Assembly: GCA_937960785.1 (NCBI GenBank)
Contig: CALGOZ010000104.1
Span: 1 to 30,476 of the forward strand
Source of the DNA: an uncultured Pseudogracilibacillus sp.
GTDB lineage: Bacteria; Bacillota; Bacilli; Bacillales; Amphibacillaceae
Direction: 5' to 3'
Length of the DNA: 30,476 bases
The notes under the pieces were generated by a model, which worked only from the letters and a program-made list of their open reading frames with translations, had not been told where the DNA came from and ran no database searches. Positions 16,884-25,857 of the stretch are shown in pieces (position 1 is the stretch's first letter; each line of letters begins with the position of its first letter). Both the position numbers and the translations under genes were made by a program.

Positions 16884-18419
16884 TTATTCAGCCTTTGTTA
16901 AAAGGAGGTGGGATACAGCTTTGTTAATTCGTTCTGTTAAAAGTAATGAATCCGTCACCTCGAAAGGTAAGTCAATTTTTAATAATAAAGGCTTTATGTA
17001 ATGATACGTTAATTCATCAGTTTTTATTTTTCCAGGAATTACTCCAAAGAGTTGAATCATATGTAAAAATTCATGCTGTACAATTGAGTAATCTAAATAC
17101 GTATCATAAATATTATGGTAGACTATTTCCTTCGTCGTCTCATCGACGATTACTGATGATAACGGTAATAACGGTCGTTGGTCTTTTAAGCGTTGGACCG
17201 GTACTTGAAGATATTGTAACGAAAATTGAACACTAAGATTCGATTCTTTCCCTAACGTATGTAACTCTTCAAGCGCCTGTTTAGTAATCGTTACTTGCAA
17301 GGGTAATACTTTCTTTATCATATGTTCAAAGGTAACAGTCCGTTTTTTTATTTGACTTTTTTTGCGATCTATCGTGAGGATTAAAAATTGATCTTCCTCT
17401 ATGTAATTCGGGATTTTATATCCTTGCTTGATTCGTTCGAACAAATATAACGTTTTTTCAATCGCTAATGTGAGAAGTAGAGCTTCCTTTTCATTTAGTT
17501 TCCACGGGAAATAACCAGGTTTATAACTCGTTAATTGAGCATAAACTTCATCATTCTCGTAGAAAGGTGTTGAAGCAGGAGGTGATTCATCTTTCGGATT
17601 AAATTGTAAAAGCAAATTATCGTGCAATTGAAAGAGTTGGTCGATATTTAAATTTTTCGTTAGGCTTGTATGTAAGGATAACAATCCGTTAAAACCGATG
17701 TAAACGGATAATCCTAACAAATCACTTTCTTTTCCTAAAATCGTACAGAACAAATATTCATCAAAATGGGAGTCGTAAATAGCAAATACTTGTTGATTCG
17801 TAATTTGTTCCCAAGGTTTTTCTTTATAGTAACGATCGATTGCATTGGCCAAATTGAACCAACAATTCTCTATTACTTTTTGTTCCCAGTCGGAAATCGT
17901 ATATTGAACGATATTATGGGCGATTTTTCGATTTAAACGTTTTACTAAACTTACACCTTCGAATGCTCTTTGTTTATCGAAAGGAAATTGTAATGGTGTA
18001 TCTTTGGTCATATTGTCACCAATCAATTCCTTATCCGCACTGATACAAATAGGGTAAAGGTTGTTCTTTCTTAATGGTGTAATAATTTGTTGTAAAGTTA
18101 ATTGAAGTTGCCAACTCCTCTTATCACCATATATATAATAAAGACCTTCACCAATCTCGTTTAACACTTCTTCAATTCGGAGATTAGCTTGTCCTATGTG
18201 TTCATAGTTTGTTGAATTTTTCCCTCGTTGGAAAATTACCCTTTCTTCACTTACAGCTTCCGTAAATTGATATGGATGATCATCCCACCAATCGAAAAGA
18301 AGTTGAATCAGTTGATGTAATTGTTCGAAGGTCATTTTTTTATGTACATGGACGGTGCGCCATACTGGACGATGTGTACTTGCTAGTTCGATATGTATTT
18401 CATAAATCATCCCATACAC
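16884..18419 (-). CDS. pRiA4b ORF-3-like protein, 511 residues, unknown function
   Basis: The first 130 residues fit the plasmid pRiA4b ORF-3 family (PF07929): RPVWRTVHVHKKMTFEQLHQ, WWDDHPYQF, then YYIYGDKRSWQLQL and a YPICISA segment. The family's biochemical role is unknown. The remaining 380 residues are not something I can name securely. They look like the accessory domains of unknown function that follow this domain in other Firmicutes, including a VDETTKEIV stretch. An HEFLH sequence (residues 449-453) fits HExxH, but I see no clear third metal ligand. ATG follows AAGGAG. The gene has its own promoter and terminator and sits where rnhC is usually found. Confidence 0.75.
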   Translation of the reverse strand: MYGMIYEIHIELASTHRPVWRTVHVHKKMTFEQLHQLIQLLFDWWDDHPYQFTEAVSEERVIFQRGKNSTNYEHIGQANLRIEEVLNEIGEGLYYIYGDKRSWQLQLTLQQIITPLRKNNLYPICISADKELIGDNMTKDTPLQFPFDKQRAFEGVSLVKRLNRKIAHNIVQYTISDWEQKVIENCWFNLANAIDRYYKEKPWEQITNQQVFAIYDSHFDEYLFCTILGKESDLLGLSVYIGFNGLLSLHTSLTKNLNIDQLFQLHDNLLLQFNPKDESPPASTPFYENDEVYAQLTSYKPGYFPWKLNEKEALLLTLAIEKTLYLFERIKQGYKIPNYIEEDQFLILTIDRKKSQIKKRTVTFEHMIKKVLPLQVTITKQALEELHTLGKESNLSVQFSLQYLQVPVQRLKDQRPLLPLSSVIVDETTKEIVYHNIYDTYLDYSIVQHEFLHMIQLFGVIPGKIKTDELTYHYIKPLLLKIDLPFEVTDSLLLTERINKAVSHLLLTKAE

Positions 18420-18507
18420 TTCACTCCTTTTTTAACATTTTAGTTTATAATTCACAATACAAGCAAGGTTTAAAAGTTAATTACTTAGTTTATAAATTAT
18501 TTTTGTA

Positions 18508-18535
18508 ATTATATAGTGTAACATAAATATGTAAA
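18508..18535 (-). promoter_or_regulatory. Sigma-A promoter of the pRiA4b ORF-3-like gene
   Basis: On the minus strand the -35 TTTACA (18530-18535), 16 bases and a perfect -10 TATAAT (18508-18513). It leaves a leader of about 80 A/T-rich bases. Confidence 0.6.
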
Positions 18536-18601
18536 GATGGATAGAATCTTATCAAATTTTAATAATATATATAAAAGTTAGTTATCCTTTTTTAAGGAAA
18601 A

Positions 18602-18635
18602 AAACGTATACCTAGAAAATATCTAGGCATACGTT
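18602..18635 (-). terminator. Terminator of lonC, overlapping its stop codon
   Basis: A 15-base stem has one G-U pair. Its upstream arm is made of the last lonC codons, including the TAG stop at 18623-18625. The downstream arm runs straight into a run of seven T on the minus strand. Termination and the end of translation therefore share sequence. Confidence 0.85.
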
Positions 18636-21109
18636 TCTTCGTTATGTTCTTTCTTTTCTACTTCTTCATCTTCTTCAGACGTTTTTGCTTTCTGGGCAAT
18701 TCGTTTCGCTCGTTTGACGTACTCAGCAAGTTGGTCTGCTACTTTAGCATACACTGAGCCTTCTGCAAAAGAACCATCTTCTTTTATACCTGCGTCAATT
18801 CCAGTTAAAATTTCAATTCCTTCTTCAATCGTTGAAATAGCGTAAATATGGAATTTTCCTTTTTCAACCGCTTCTACTACTTCATCATTTAACATTAAAT
18901 TTTTCACATTTTGTTCTGGGATAATAACTCCTTGAGTTCCTGTTAGCCCTTTATTTTTACATACTTCAAAGAAGCCTTCGATCTTTTCGTTAACGCCACC
19001 GATTGGTTGAATTTCACCCTTTTGGTTAATGGAACCAGTAACCGCAATGCCTTGGTCAATCGGAACGTTAGCTAAACTTGATAAAAGAGCGTAAAGTTCA
19101 GTACTTGAGGCACTATCACCATCAATACCCCCATACGATTGTTCGAAAGCGATGTGCGCTGTTAATGAAAGTGGATAATCTTGAGCGAATTGCTCACCTA
19201 AATAACCACTTAGAATGTATACGCCTTTATTGTGGATTTTTCCACTCATTTTACTCTCTCGTTCGATATTTACAATTCCTCGTTGCCCCATGAAAGTCGT
19301 CGCTGTAATTCTAGCAGGTTTTCCAAAGCTATATTGGCCGACATTGTAGACTGCTAGACCGTTTACTTGCCCGACTTTCTTTCCTTCTGTATCAATTAAA
19401 ATAGAACCTTCATCAATTCTTTCTTGGATTTTTTCTTCGTATAAGTTTAAGCGATGTTCGCGTTCTTTAATCGCTTTGTCGATATGATCCTTTGTCACGA
19501 GTTGATCGCCCGCAATTTTTGCCCATGTGTCCGCTTCATAAATGATTTCAACTAATTGGTTAAAGCGAGTTGACATTTTCTCTTGGTGGCTCGTGAGACG
19601 AATGCTATATTCCACTACCTTCGCCACAGCTTCGCGTGAAAAATGTAACAATCCTTGTTCGTTACAATGTGTATGAATAAAACTGGCAAGTAAGTTCATA
19701 TTTTCCTCATTATAATCCATCTCAACATCGAAGTCTGCTTTGATTTTAAACAATTTACCAAAGTCTTCATCGTAATGATAAAGTAATTGGTAAAGTTGTG
19801 GGTCTCCAATAATAATTACCTTTACATCGAGTGGGATTGGTTCGGGATTTAACGAAGTTGTCGCCATTAATCCAGAATGTTCACCGATATTTTCGATTTG
19901 AATTTTCCTTGTGAGTAAAGAGCGTTTCAATGCTTCCCAGGCAAAGCTTTTTGATAATATATCCTTTGCTTGTACAATTAAGTAGCCACCATTTGCCTCG
20001 TGTAAAAAGCCGGGTTTAATTTTTGTAAAGTTCGTACTCATAACCCCCATACGACTCTCGTACTCTACTTTTCCTAATAAATTGTAAAAAGTTGGGTTAT
20101 CAGCAGTAATTACTGGTGCCCCTTCAGTATCCGTATGGTCAACGATTAAATTCACTTCATATTTTAAAGGGAAATTACTACTCTTTTGGGATCGTTGTAA
20201 CATATCCTGAAGTGGGTGAGCTACTTCTGATTCATCAGGCTGTAAAAAGTCCCCGATATTTACTAAAATATCATCTTGAACTTCGTCTAAATATCTAAGA
20301 ACGTTTTCACAATGTTTATACTTTTCTTTTAAGCCGTCTAAATGATATCCGGCCGCGGCTAAGGCGACTCGACTATCTAAATTTTCTAACATTTCTTTTG
20401 CTTCTTTTTCTAATTCTCGAATTTCATTTGTGAACTCTACGACTTTTTCTTGAATTTCTACAGTTCTTTCTTCGATATCTTGTACGAGTTCTTCATCTAA
20501 ATGACGGTATTGTTCCTCTGTAATAGGTTGGCCGTTGACGAGGGGGATCGTTAAAAATCCAGATCCTGATTGACGAATGACGAAACCTTTCTTTTTTGCT
20601 ATTTCATTTAATTCTTGAAAGATTTCATTACTTTTTTCTTGGAATTCTTGGACGATTTTTGCCTTTTCTTCTTTATAAGATTTCTCATTAAAGGCTCGAG
20701 GGATATCTGTCTTTAAATCTTCAACAAAGTTTTTCATATCTTGCTTTAAACTTTTTCCTAGGCCTACCGGCAGTTTTAATACTTTTGGTTTATACGCATC
20801 TTCAAAGTTATACACATAACACCAATCGTAAAGTTCTGCCTCTCTTTCTGCAAATTGTTTAACGATGGAGTTAGCGAAGGTCGTTTTTCCCGTCCCTGGA
20901 AGACCAGCGATATAAATATTGTAGCCGACTTTCTTTACATTTAAGCCGAATTTTATAACTGAATGTCCCCGTTCTTGACCGACGATTCCTTTTAAATTCG
21001 GTAATTCTTCGGTCGTTTTAAAGTCGAACTTACTCGGATCGACGGTCCGTTTTAATTGAGTTACTTGCAATTTTGTCTTTTGTTTTACTGCATCGTTTTC
21101 TTGTTGCAT
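18623..21109 (-). CDS. LonC-type ATP-dependent protease (AAA_32 plus Lon catalytic domain)
   Basis: This is a Lon-family protease of the AAA_32/Lon_C architecture, like Thermus TTC1975 (LonC) and E. coli YcbZ, distinct from housekeeping LonA and from LonB. Walker A is GLPGTGKT (residues 69-76). A long coiled-coil insertion follows (about 150-270, rich in Glu/Lys). The C-terminal protease domain carries the Ser-Lys dyad: Ser666 in GDSAS and Lys709 in GGVNEKIEG, 43 residues apart as in canonical Lon. The C-terminal tail is acidic and charged. I chose the ATG at 21107-21109 (828 residues) because AAAGGAGG lies 8 bases upstream. The 33 residues readable further upstream have no binding site and overlap the promoter. 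Confidence 0.92.
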   Translation of the reverse strand: MQQENDAVKQKTKLQVTQLKRTVDPSKFDFKTTEELPNLKGIVGQERGHSVIKFGLNVKKVGYNIYIAGLPGTGKTTFANSIVKQFAEREAELYDWCYVYNFEDAYKPKVLKLPVGLGKSLKQDMKNFVEDLKTDIPRAFNEKSYKEEKAKIVQEFQEKSNEIFQELNEIAKKKGFVIRQSGSGFLTIPLVNGQPITEEQYRHLDEELVQDIEERTVEIQEKVVEFTNEIRELEKEAKEMLENLDSRVALAAAGYHLDGLKEKYKHCENVLRYLDEVQDDILVNIGDFLQPDESEVAHPLQDMLQRSQKSSNFPLKYEVNLIVDHTDTEGAPVITADNPTFYNLLGKVEYESRMGVMSTNFTKIKPGFLHEANGGYLIVQAKDILSKSFAWEALKRSLLTRKIQIENIGEHSGLMATTSLNPEPIPLDVKVIIIGDPQLYQLLYHYDEDFGKLFKIKADFDVEMDYNEENMNLLASFIHTHCNEQGLLHFSREAVAKVVEYSIRLTSHQEKMSTRFNQLVEIIYEADTWAKIAGDQLVTKDHIDKAIKEREHRLNLYEEKIQERIDEGSILIDTEGKKVGQVNGLAVYNVGQYSFGKPARITATTFMGQRGIVNIERESKMSGKIHNKGVYILSGYLGEQFAQDYPLSLTAHIAFEQSYGGIDGDSASSTELYALLSSLANVPIDQGIAVTGSINQKGEIQPIGGVNEKIEGFFEVCKNKGLTGTQGVIIPEQNVKNLMLNDEVVEAVEKGKFHIYAISTIEEGIEILTGIDAGIKEDGSFAEGSVYAKVADQLAEYVKRAKRIAQKAKTSEEDEEVEKKEHNEETYA

Positions 21110-21145
21110 ATAAGTCCCCTCCTTTAGGTCGAACACTATAACTTG

Positions 21146-21174
21146 AATATAATAATTATATAAGGTTATTTCAA
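21146..21174 (-). promoter_or_regulatory. Sigma-A promoter of lonC
   Basis: On the minus strand the -35 TTGAAA (21169-21174), 17 bases and the -10 TATATT (21146-21151). The region is also a loose inverted repeat (ACTTGAA/TTTCAAGT) around an A/T core. Confidence 0.55.
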
Positions 21175-21237
21175 GTAATTGGAATGACAAACTACCAACA
21201 ATAGTCATAGATTAGTAGAATTCATAAATAGAAAGTA

Positions 21238-21753
21238 TTATAGCTTACCTTCTAATTGTAACAATTGCTTTTTCAAAGATATCCCGGCTCGAAAACTGGA
21301 TAATGAGCCGTCTTTGCGAATGACCCGGTGGCAAGGCACAAAAAACAGAAGGGAATTTTGTCCGATCGCATTCGCAACAGCTCGCACTGCTTTTGGTTTA
21401 TTTAACTTTTCTGCTATGGCACTATAAGTCGTCACAGTTCCATAGGGGATTGTCCGTAGCTCACTCCAAACATCCTGTTGAAAAGAAGTACCATATAGGT
21501 CGAGAGGTGATAAAAGTTCCTTTTGCTTTCCGATTAAATAGTGTTGAAGTTCTGCTTGTTCTTTAGCTAAAGTTAATGAAGATTCAGTAAGCAAAAAGTT
21601 AGGTGCATATTTCTTCTTCCAATTTTGTAAAGAAGTAAACCCTTGATTATCCTTCGTCGCATCGACAAAACAAAGACCTTTCGTAGTTTTTGCCAAGACG
21701 ATATCGTAGGTTTGCCATTTAAAAGTCGTATAATAAAGCGAGTTTTCCGTCAT
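21238..21753 (-). CDS. ogt: Methylated-DNA-protein cysteine methyltransferase
   Basis: This suicide enzyme removes methyl groups from O6-methylguanine in DNA by transferring them to its own cysteine. The acceptor motif FVPCHRVIRKDGS places the cysteine at residue 141. The DNA-binding helix with the arginine finger is RAVANAIGQN (about 124-133), and YGTVTTYSAIA precedes it. The length is 171 residues, a stand-alone Ogt/AdaB type without an Ada regulatory domain. ATG follows AGAAAGGAC. A TATAAT at 21785-21790 is a possible -10, with a poor -35. It lies 128 bases upstream of lonC, which has its own promoter. Confidence 0.94.
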   Translation of the reverse strand: MTENSLYYTTFKWQTYDIVLAKTTKGLCFVDATKDNQGFTSLQNWKKKYAPNFLLTESSLTLAKEQAELQHYLIGKQKELLSPLDLYGTSFQQDVWSELRTIPYGTVTTYSAIAEKLNKPKAVRAVANAIGQNSLLFFVPCHRVIRKDGSLSSFRAGISLKKQLLQLEGKL

Positions 21754-21982
21754 TGTTTTAGTCCTTTCTTTCTAGCTTACTTTTATTATATCGCTCATCA
21801 GTTCAGTAAGAAAGGGGTAAAGTCAACAAAAGTCGCTATTAATTGCTGTATTTTTCTTGCCATTCTTTAAAACGGAGTCTTATTATTTTTGGTTTATGTT
21901 CTACTAAGATGGACTCTTTTACATTAGGTACGTATTAAAATCATCGCAGTAATTTTCTAATAAATTAATATGTATAAATAAA

Positions 21983-22015
21983 AAACGTTGCTCAGTAAAT
22001 GACTGAACAACGTTT
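21983..22015 (-). terminator. Terminator of pheST
   Basis: A 14-base stem (AAACGTTG.. with one G-U pair) has a 5-base loop. On the minus strand the run TTTATTTAT follows. It lies 22 bases after the pheT stop codon. Confidence 0.88.
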
Positions 22016-22037
22016 ATTAAAATTTAACTACCGGTGA

Positions 22038-24464
22038 TTAGGAGCGTACGTAGGCGTTAAACTTTTTATTAATTGCTTCGATAATTTCCTTAAAGGAATG
22101 ATCAACTTCCTCATCTGTCAATGTTTTTTCTGGGTCTTGATAATGAACATTAAAGGCGATTGACTTTTCATCTTCTTTAATACTTTCCCCACGATAGACA
22201 TCGAAAGCTTCAACAGACTTAACTAACGGTGCACCGAGTCGTTCAATCTCTTCTTTAATATCCCCAGCGTGAACGTCTTCCTTTACGACAAAGGCAACAT
22301 CTCGTAAAATTGATGGATATTTCGGCACTGGTTCATAGACGAGTGATGCGCGTTCTGAGTTAATTAATTTTTCTAAGTTTAAATCGAAGACAAAGGTTTC
22401 TTTTAAATCTTTTTCTTTTGCTAATTTTGGATGGATTTCTCCAATGTAACCGACAACTTCATCGTCGACGTGAATTGTTGCGGTACGCCCTGGATGCATA
22501 TCTTCTAATTGGGCTGGTACGTACGTTTCTTTAATATTTAAATAACGGAATAATCCTTCGACGATTCCTTTTACGACGTAGAAATCTACAGGTTTTACAT
22601 CTTGTTGCCAAGCGTGATCAACCCAAGTTCCTGTAACAGCTCCTGCTAAGCGGAGATGTTCTTTCGGTTGTTTTGTTAATTTTTCTTCTTTCGATAAAAA
22701 GACAGAACCTACTTCATATAAAGCGACGTCTCTTTGTTTACGAGCGACATTGTAAGTTAGACGATTTAACAGTTCTGGTACGATGCTTAGACGTAAATAT
22801 TTATGGTCTTCACTTAGAGGCATCGCTAATTTTACTGGTACGTAATCCTGATCAAGCTCTGGACTCATTAGGCGGGTTGCTTCAGACTTTTTCGTTAGGG
22901 AGTACGTAATTGCCTCCGACATACCAACGCTTTGCATGTAATTTTTTATTTGACGTTTTAATTTTTGTTCTTTAGTTAGTTCGCCTGGTTTCGATGCATT
23001 TTGTGGTAACGTGTATGGTAAATGATCGTAACCATAAATACGGGCAATTTCTTCTAACATATCTTCAAAAATTGCTATGTCTCCGCGACGTGACGGAATC
23101 GTAACGATGAAATCTTCTCCATCTAACGTATAATCGAAGTGTAATTTACGGAAAATTTCTGCCATCTCTTCGACGGTAATTTCCGTTCCTAATCGTTTAT
23201 TTACTTCCGTTGCATTTACGTTAATTTTCGCTTCGTCGTAGTCTAATTGATTAAATTCCGCTATACCTTCTACTAACTTCCCATTAGCATATTGGATAAG
23301 TAATTCACAAGCACGAAGTCCCGCTTCGCGTACACGATTCGGGTCGACTCCCTTTTCGAACCGGTTACTCGCATCGCTGCGCAAGCCTGTTTGATTCACT
23401 GCTTTTCTTACAATAAAAGGATTAAAAAGCGCCGCTTCTAAAAGAATTGTTTTGGTTTCATCATTTACTTCGGTGTTTTTACCACCCATAACTCCTGCCA
23501 TGGCGATTCCTTTTTCACCATTCGTAATGAGTAAATGATCCTTTGATAATGTTCTAGTTTGGTCGTCCAAGGTAACGATTTGTTCACCTTCTTTTGCCCG
23601 ACGGACGAGAATTTCCTTCGTCCCTAGTAAATCATAATCGAAGGCATGAAGAGGTTGTCCGTATTCCAACAGGACATAGTTAGTGATATCGACGACGTTA
23701 TTAATCGGACGAATTCCAGCAGCGAGTAAATAGTTTTGCATCCAAAAAGGTGCTGGTTTTATTTCTACATCTTCAATTACAAAAGCACCATAATAAGGGC
23801 ATAATGAGCCATCCTCTACATCAACGGATATGTAATCTGCTATATCGTCTCCATTTACTTCTACCTTTGGTTCCGGTAATGTAACTTCTACGTCTAAAAT
23901 AGCTGCTACTTCATAAGCTACTCCAATCATACTTAAAGCGTCCGCCCGGTTCGGTGTTAGGTCGAATTCTAATACAACATCGTCTAAATTCAATATCTCG
24001 TTTACTGGCTGACCAACCTCACTATCTTCCGGTAAAACGACAATACCCTCGGAATAGTTCGGATTAATAAACTGTTCTTTTATACCAAGTTCCGCTAATG
24101 AGCAAATCATTCCGTTAGATTCTACACCGCGGAGTTTTACTTTTTTAATTTTAAAATTCCCTGGAAGCACTGCTCCCGGCGTTGCAACAACTACTTTTTG
24201 TCCGGATGCGACGTTATCTGCGCCACAGACGATTTGTAATTTTTCTGTTCCTACATCGACATGGCAGACATTTAACTTATCAGCATCTGGATGTTTCTCG
24301 CACGTCTCGACGTATCCGACAACGATATTGCTACTTGCTTCTTCTGTTATATAATGAATGGCGTCGACTTCGATACCGGATTTTGTAATTTTCTCCGCTA
24401 ACTGTTCCGGTGATAAATCTCCAAAATCGACGTATTGTTTTAACCAATTTAATGAAACTAACAT
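22038..24464 (-). CDS. pheT: Phenylalanyl-tRNA synthetase, beta subunit
   Basis: With PheS it forms the heterotetramer that charges tRNA-Phe. Domains in order: an N-terminal start typical of PheT (MLVSLNWLKQYVDF), an EMAP/tRNA-binding domain (about residues 40-150), the B3/B4 editing domain (about 210-380, with FDYDLLGT and RSDASNRFEKGVDPN), B5 (about 405-475), and the C-terminal anticodon-binding FDX-ACB domain (about 715-808, YPSILRDVAFVV). The 808 residues are full length for Bacillaceae. ATG follows GGGAGGG, 15 bases after pheS, so the two are co-transcribed and share the T-box. Confidence 0.98.
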   Translation of the reverse strand: MLVSLNWLKQYVDFGDLSPEQLAEKITKSGIEVDAIHYITEEASSNIVVGYVETCEKHPDADKLNVCHVDVGTEKLQIVCGADNVASGQKVVVATPGAVLPGNFKIKKVKLRGVESNGMICSLAELGIKEQFINPNYSEGIVVLPEDSEVGQPVNEILNLDDVVLEFDLTPNRADALSMIGVAYEVAAILDVEVTLPEPKVEVNGDDIADYISVDVEDGSLCPYYGAFVIEDVEIKPAPFWMQNYLLAAGIRPINNVVDITNYVLLEYGQPLHAFDYDLLGTKEILVRRAKEGEQIVTLDDQTRTLSKDHLLITNGEKGIAMAGVMGGKNTEVNDETKTILLEAALFNPFIVRKAVNQTGLRSDASNRFEKGVDPNRVREAGLRACELLIQYANGKLVEGIAEFNQLDYDEAKINVNATEVNKRLGTEITVEEMAEIFRKLHFDYTLDGEDFIVTIPSRRGDIAIFEDMLEEIARIYGYDHLPYTLPQNASKPGELTKEQKLKRQIKNYMQSVGMSEAITYSLTKKSEATRLMSPELDQDYVPVKLAMPLSEDHKYLRLSIVPELLNRLTYNVARKQRDVALYEVGSVFLSKEEKLTKQPKEHLRLAGAVTGTWVDHAWQQDVKPVDFYVVKGIVEGLFRYLNIKETYVPAQLEDMHPGRTATIHVDDEVVGYIGEIHPKLAKEKDLKETFVFDLNLEKLINSERASLVYEPVPKYPSILRDVAFVVKEDVHAGDIKEEIERLGAPLVKSVEAFDVYRGESIKEDEKSIAFNVHYQDPEKTLTDEEVDHSFKEIIEAINKKFNAYVRS

Positions 24465-24479
24465 GATGAACCCTCCCGT

Positions 24480-25514
24480 TTACACTTCATGAAATTGTTT
24501 AATAAAACGAATATCGTTCGTATAAAATCGACGAATATCATCTATACCGTACTTAAGCATGGCAATTCGATCTGGACCCATACCAAAGGCAAAGCCGGTA
24601 TACTCTTTCGAATCGTATCCTGCCATTTCGAGTACTTTTGGATGAACCATTCCAGCACCTAATATTTCAATCCAACCAGTTTGCTTACAGACGTTACAAC
24701 CTTTTCCATCACATCCAGCACAAGAAATATCCATCTCAACTGACGGTTCTGTAAAAGGGAAAAAGCTCGGTCGGAGACGAATCTTACGTTCTTCGCCAAA
24801 GATTTTCTTCGCAAAAAGCTGAAGTGTCCCTTTTAAATCGCTCATTCGTACATTTTTATCGACATAAAGTCCCTCGATTTGTGTAAATTGATGGGAATGT
24901 GTCGCATCATCACTATCTCGGCGATATACTTTCCCCGGACAAATCATACGAATTGGTTCCTTCCCTCCGAGGGCTTCCATCGTCCTTGCTTGAACCGGTG
25001 ATGTATGCGTTCGTAGTAATAATTCATTTGTTATATAAAAGGAATCTTGCATATCTCGGGCTGGATGACCTTTCGGTAAATTGAGGGCTTCAAAGTTGTA
25101 ATAATCTGTTTCAACTTCTGGACCCTCTCTAATTTCGTAACCTAATCCGATAAATAAGTCTTCGATTTCTTCGATAATCGACGTTAAAATATGGGCGCCT
25201 CCAAAATGGACAGGACGACCTGGTAAAGTGACGTCGATTGTTTCTTCCGCTAATTTTGCTTCAAGAGCTTTTTCTTCAAGGGCGGTTCTTTTTTCCTGTA
25301 AGGCTGTTTGAATAGCTTCTCGTACTTTATTTGCTAATTCTCCAACGACTGGACGCTCTTCTGGGGCAAGCTTGCCCATACCTCTTAACACTTCGGTAAT
25401 CGAGCCTCTTCGACCTAAATATTGTACTTGAATATCTTGTAATTGTTTTAAATCTTCTATTTCTTTGACTTTAGCAATTGCTTCTTCTTCAATTGCTTGT
25501 AATTTCTCCTTCAT
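24480..25514 (-). CDS. pheS: Phenylalanyl-tRNA synthetase, alpha subunit
   Basis: This is the catalytic class II subunit. The N-terminal coiled coil (about residues 1-85) binds tRNA. Motif 2 is KVYRRDSDDATHSHQF and motif 3 GFAFGMGPDRIAML near the C-terminus. A CXXC-rich insert (CAGCDGKGCNVCKQTGW) lies between them. I place the start at the ATG at 25512-25514, 8 bases after AAGGAGG, giving 344 residues; six upstream residues in frame lack a binding site. It is first in the pheST operon, controlled by the T-box just upstream. Confidence 0.98.
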   Translation of the reverse strand: MKEKLQAIEEEAIAKVKEIEDLKQLQDIQVQYLGRRGSITEVLRGMGKLAPEERPVVGELANKVREAIQTALQEKRTALEEKALEAKLAEETIDVTLPGRPVHFGGAHILTSIIEEIEDLFIGLGYEIREGPEVETDYYNFEALNLPKGHPARDMQDSFYITNELLLRTHTSPVQARTMEALGGKEPIRMICPGKVYRRDSDDATHSHQFTQIEGLYVDKNVRMSDLKGTLQLFAKKIFGEERKIRLRPSFFPFTEPSVEMDISCAGCDGKGCNVCKQTGWIEILGAGMVHPKVLEMAGYDSKEYTGFAFGMGPDRIAMLKYGIDDIRRFYTNDIRFIKQFHEV

Positions 25515-25566
25515 TGGATAAACCTCCTTCAATCTTACCTATCTTTATTTGTTATCATGTCTTTTA

Positions 25567-25795
25567 AAATAGAAAAACCTCCTCCCAAAAAGGGACGAGG
25601 CAAATCGTCGCGGTACCACCCTTATTGATGCAAATGGCATCCAACTCTACTTGATAATGGACAAGACGTCCAGGGCATCATTACATGCCAGCTCGAGGAG
25701 TGAATCGTAATAAACGATCATAAAAATGCTTCCAGTCTAAGGCATTTTCTCCCTGAAATGATCGGTCTCCTTTATTACTTAGCTCCGTCATCGCT
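25567..25795 (-). promoter_or_regulatory. T-box riboswitch for pheST (specifier UUC, Phe)
   Basis: On the minus strand the leader contains the T-box sequence AAGGGTGGTACCGCG (25609-25623), which pairs with the acceptor end of uncharged tRNA. A terminator stem follows (25578-25600, loop TTTTT) with a T-run. Stem I lies at about 25690-25795; GTAATAAA pairs with TTTATTAC. The specifier loop next to it reads GATTCA, so the codon is TTC at 25702-25704, for tRNA-Phe. This agrees with the downstream synthetase genes. Uncharged tRNA-Phe should favour the antiterminator and switch on pheST. Confidence 0.95.
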
Positions 25796-25828
25796 TTTAA
25801 CAATATAGTTTTATGTAAGCTAAAGAAT

Positions 25829-25857
25829 AGTATAGCGAAGTGTGTATCATTATGCAA
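25829..25857 (-). promoter_or_regulatory. Promoter of the pheST T-box transcript
   Basis: TTGCAT (25852-25857), 17 bases and TATACT (25829-25834) on the minus strand. The -35 is weak but the spacing is exact. It starts just before the ysgA stop codon region. Confidence 0.45.

Noticed and set aside
18623..21208. LonC reading 33 residues longer at the N-terminus
   Set aside because: The upstream start has no ribosome binding site and the extension crosses the -10 and -35; the ATG at 21107-21109 has a strong AAAGGAGG.
21803..21868. 21-codon ORF upstream of ogt on the minus strand
   Set aside because: It starts with ATG and stops with TGA but has no ribosome binding site and no recognisable peptide features.
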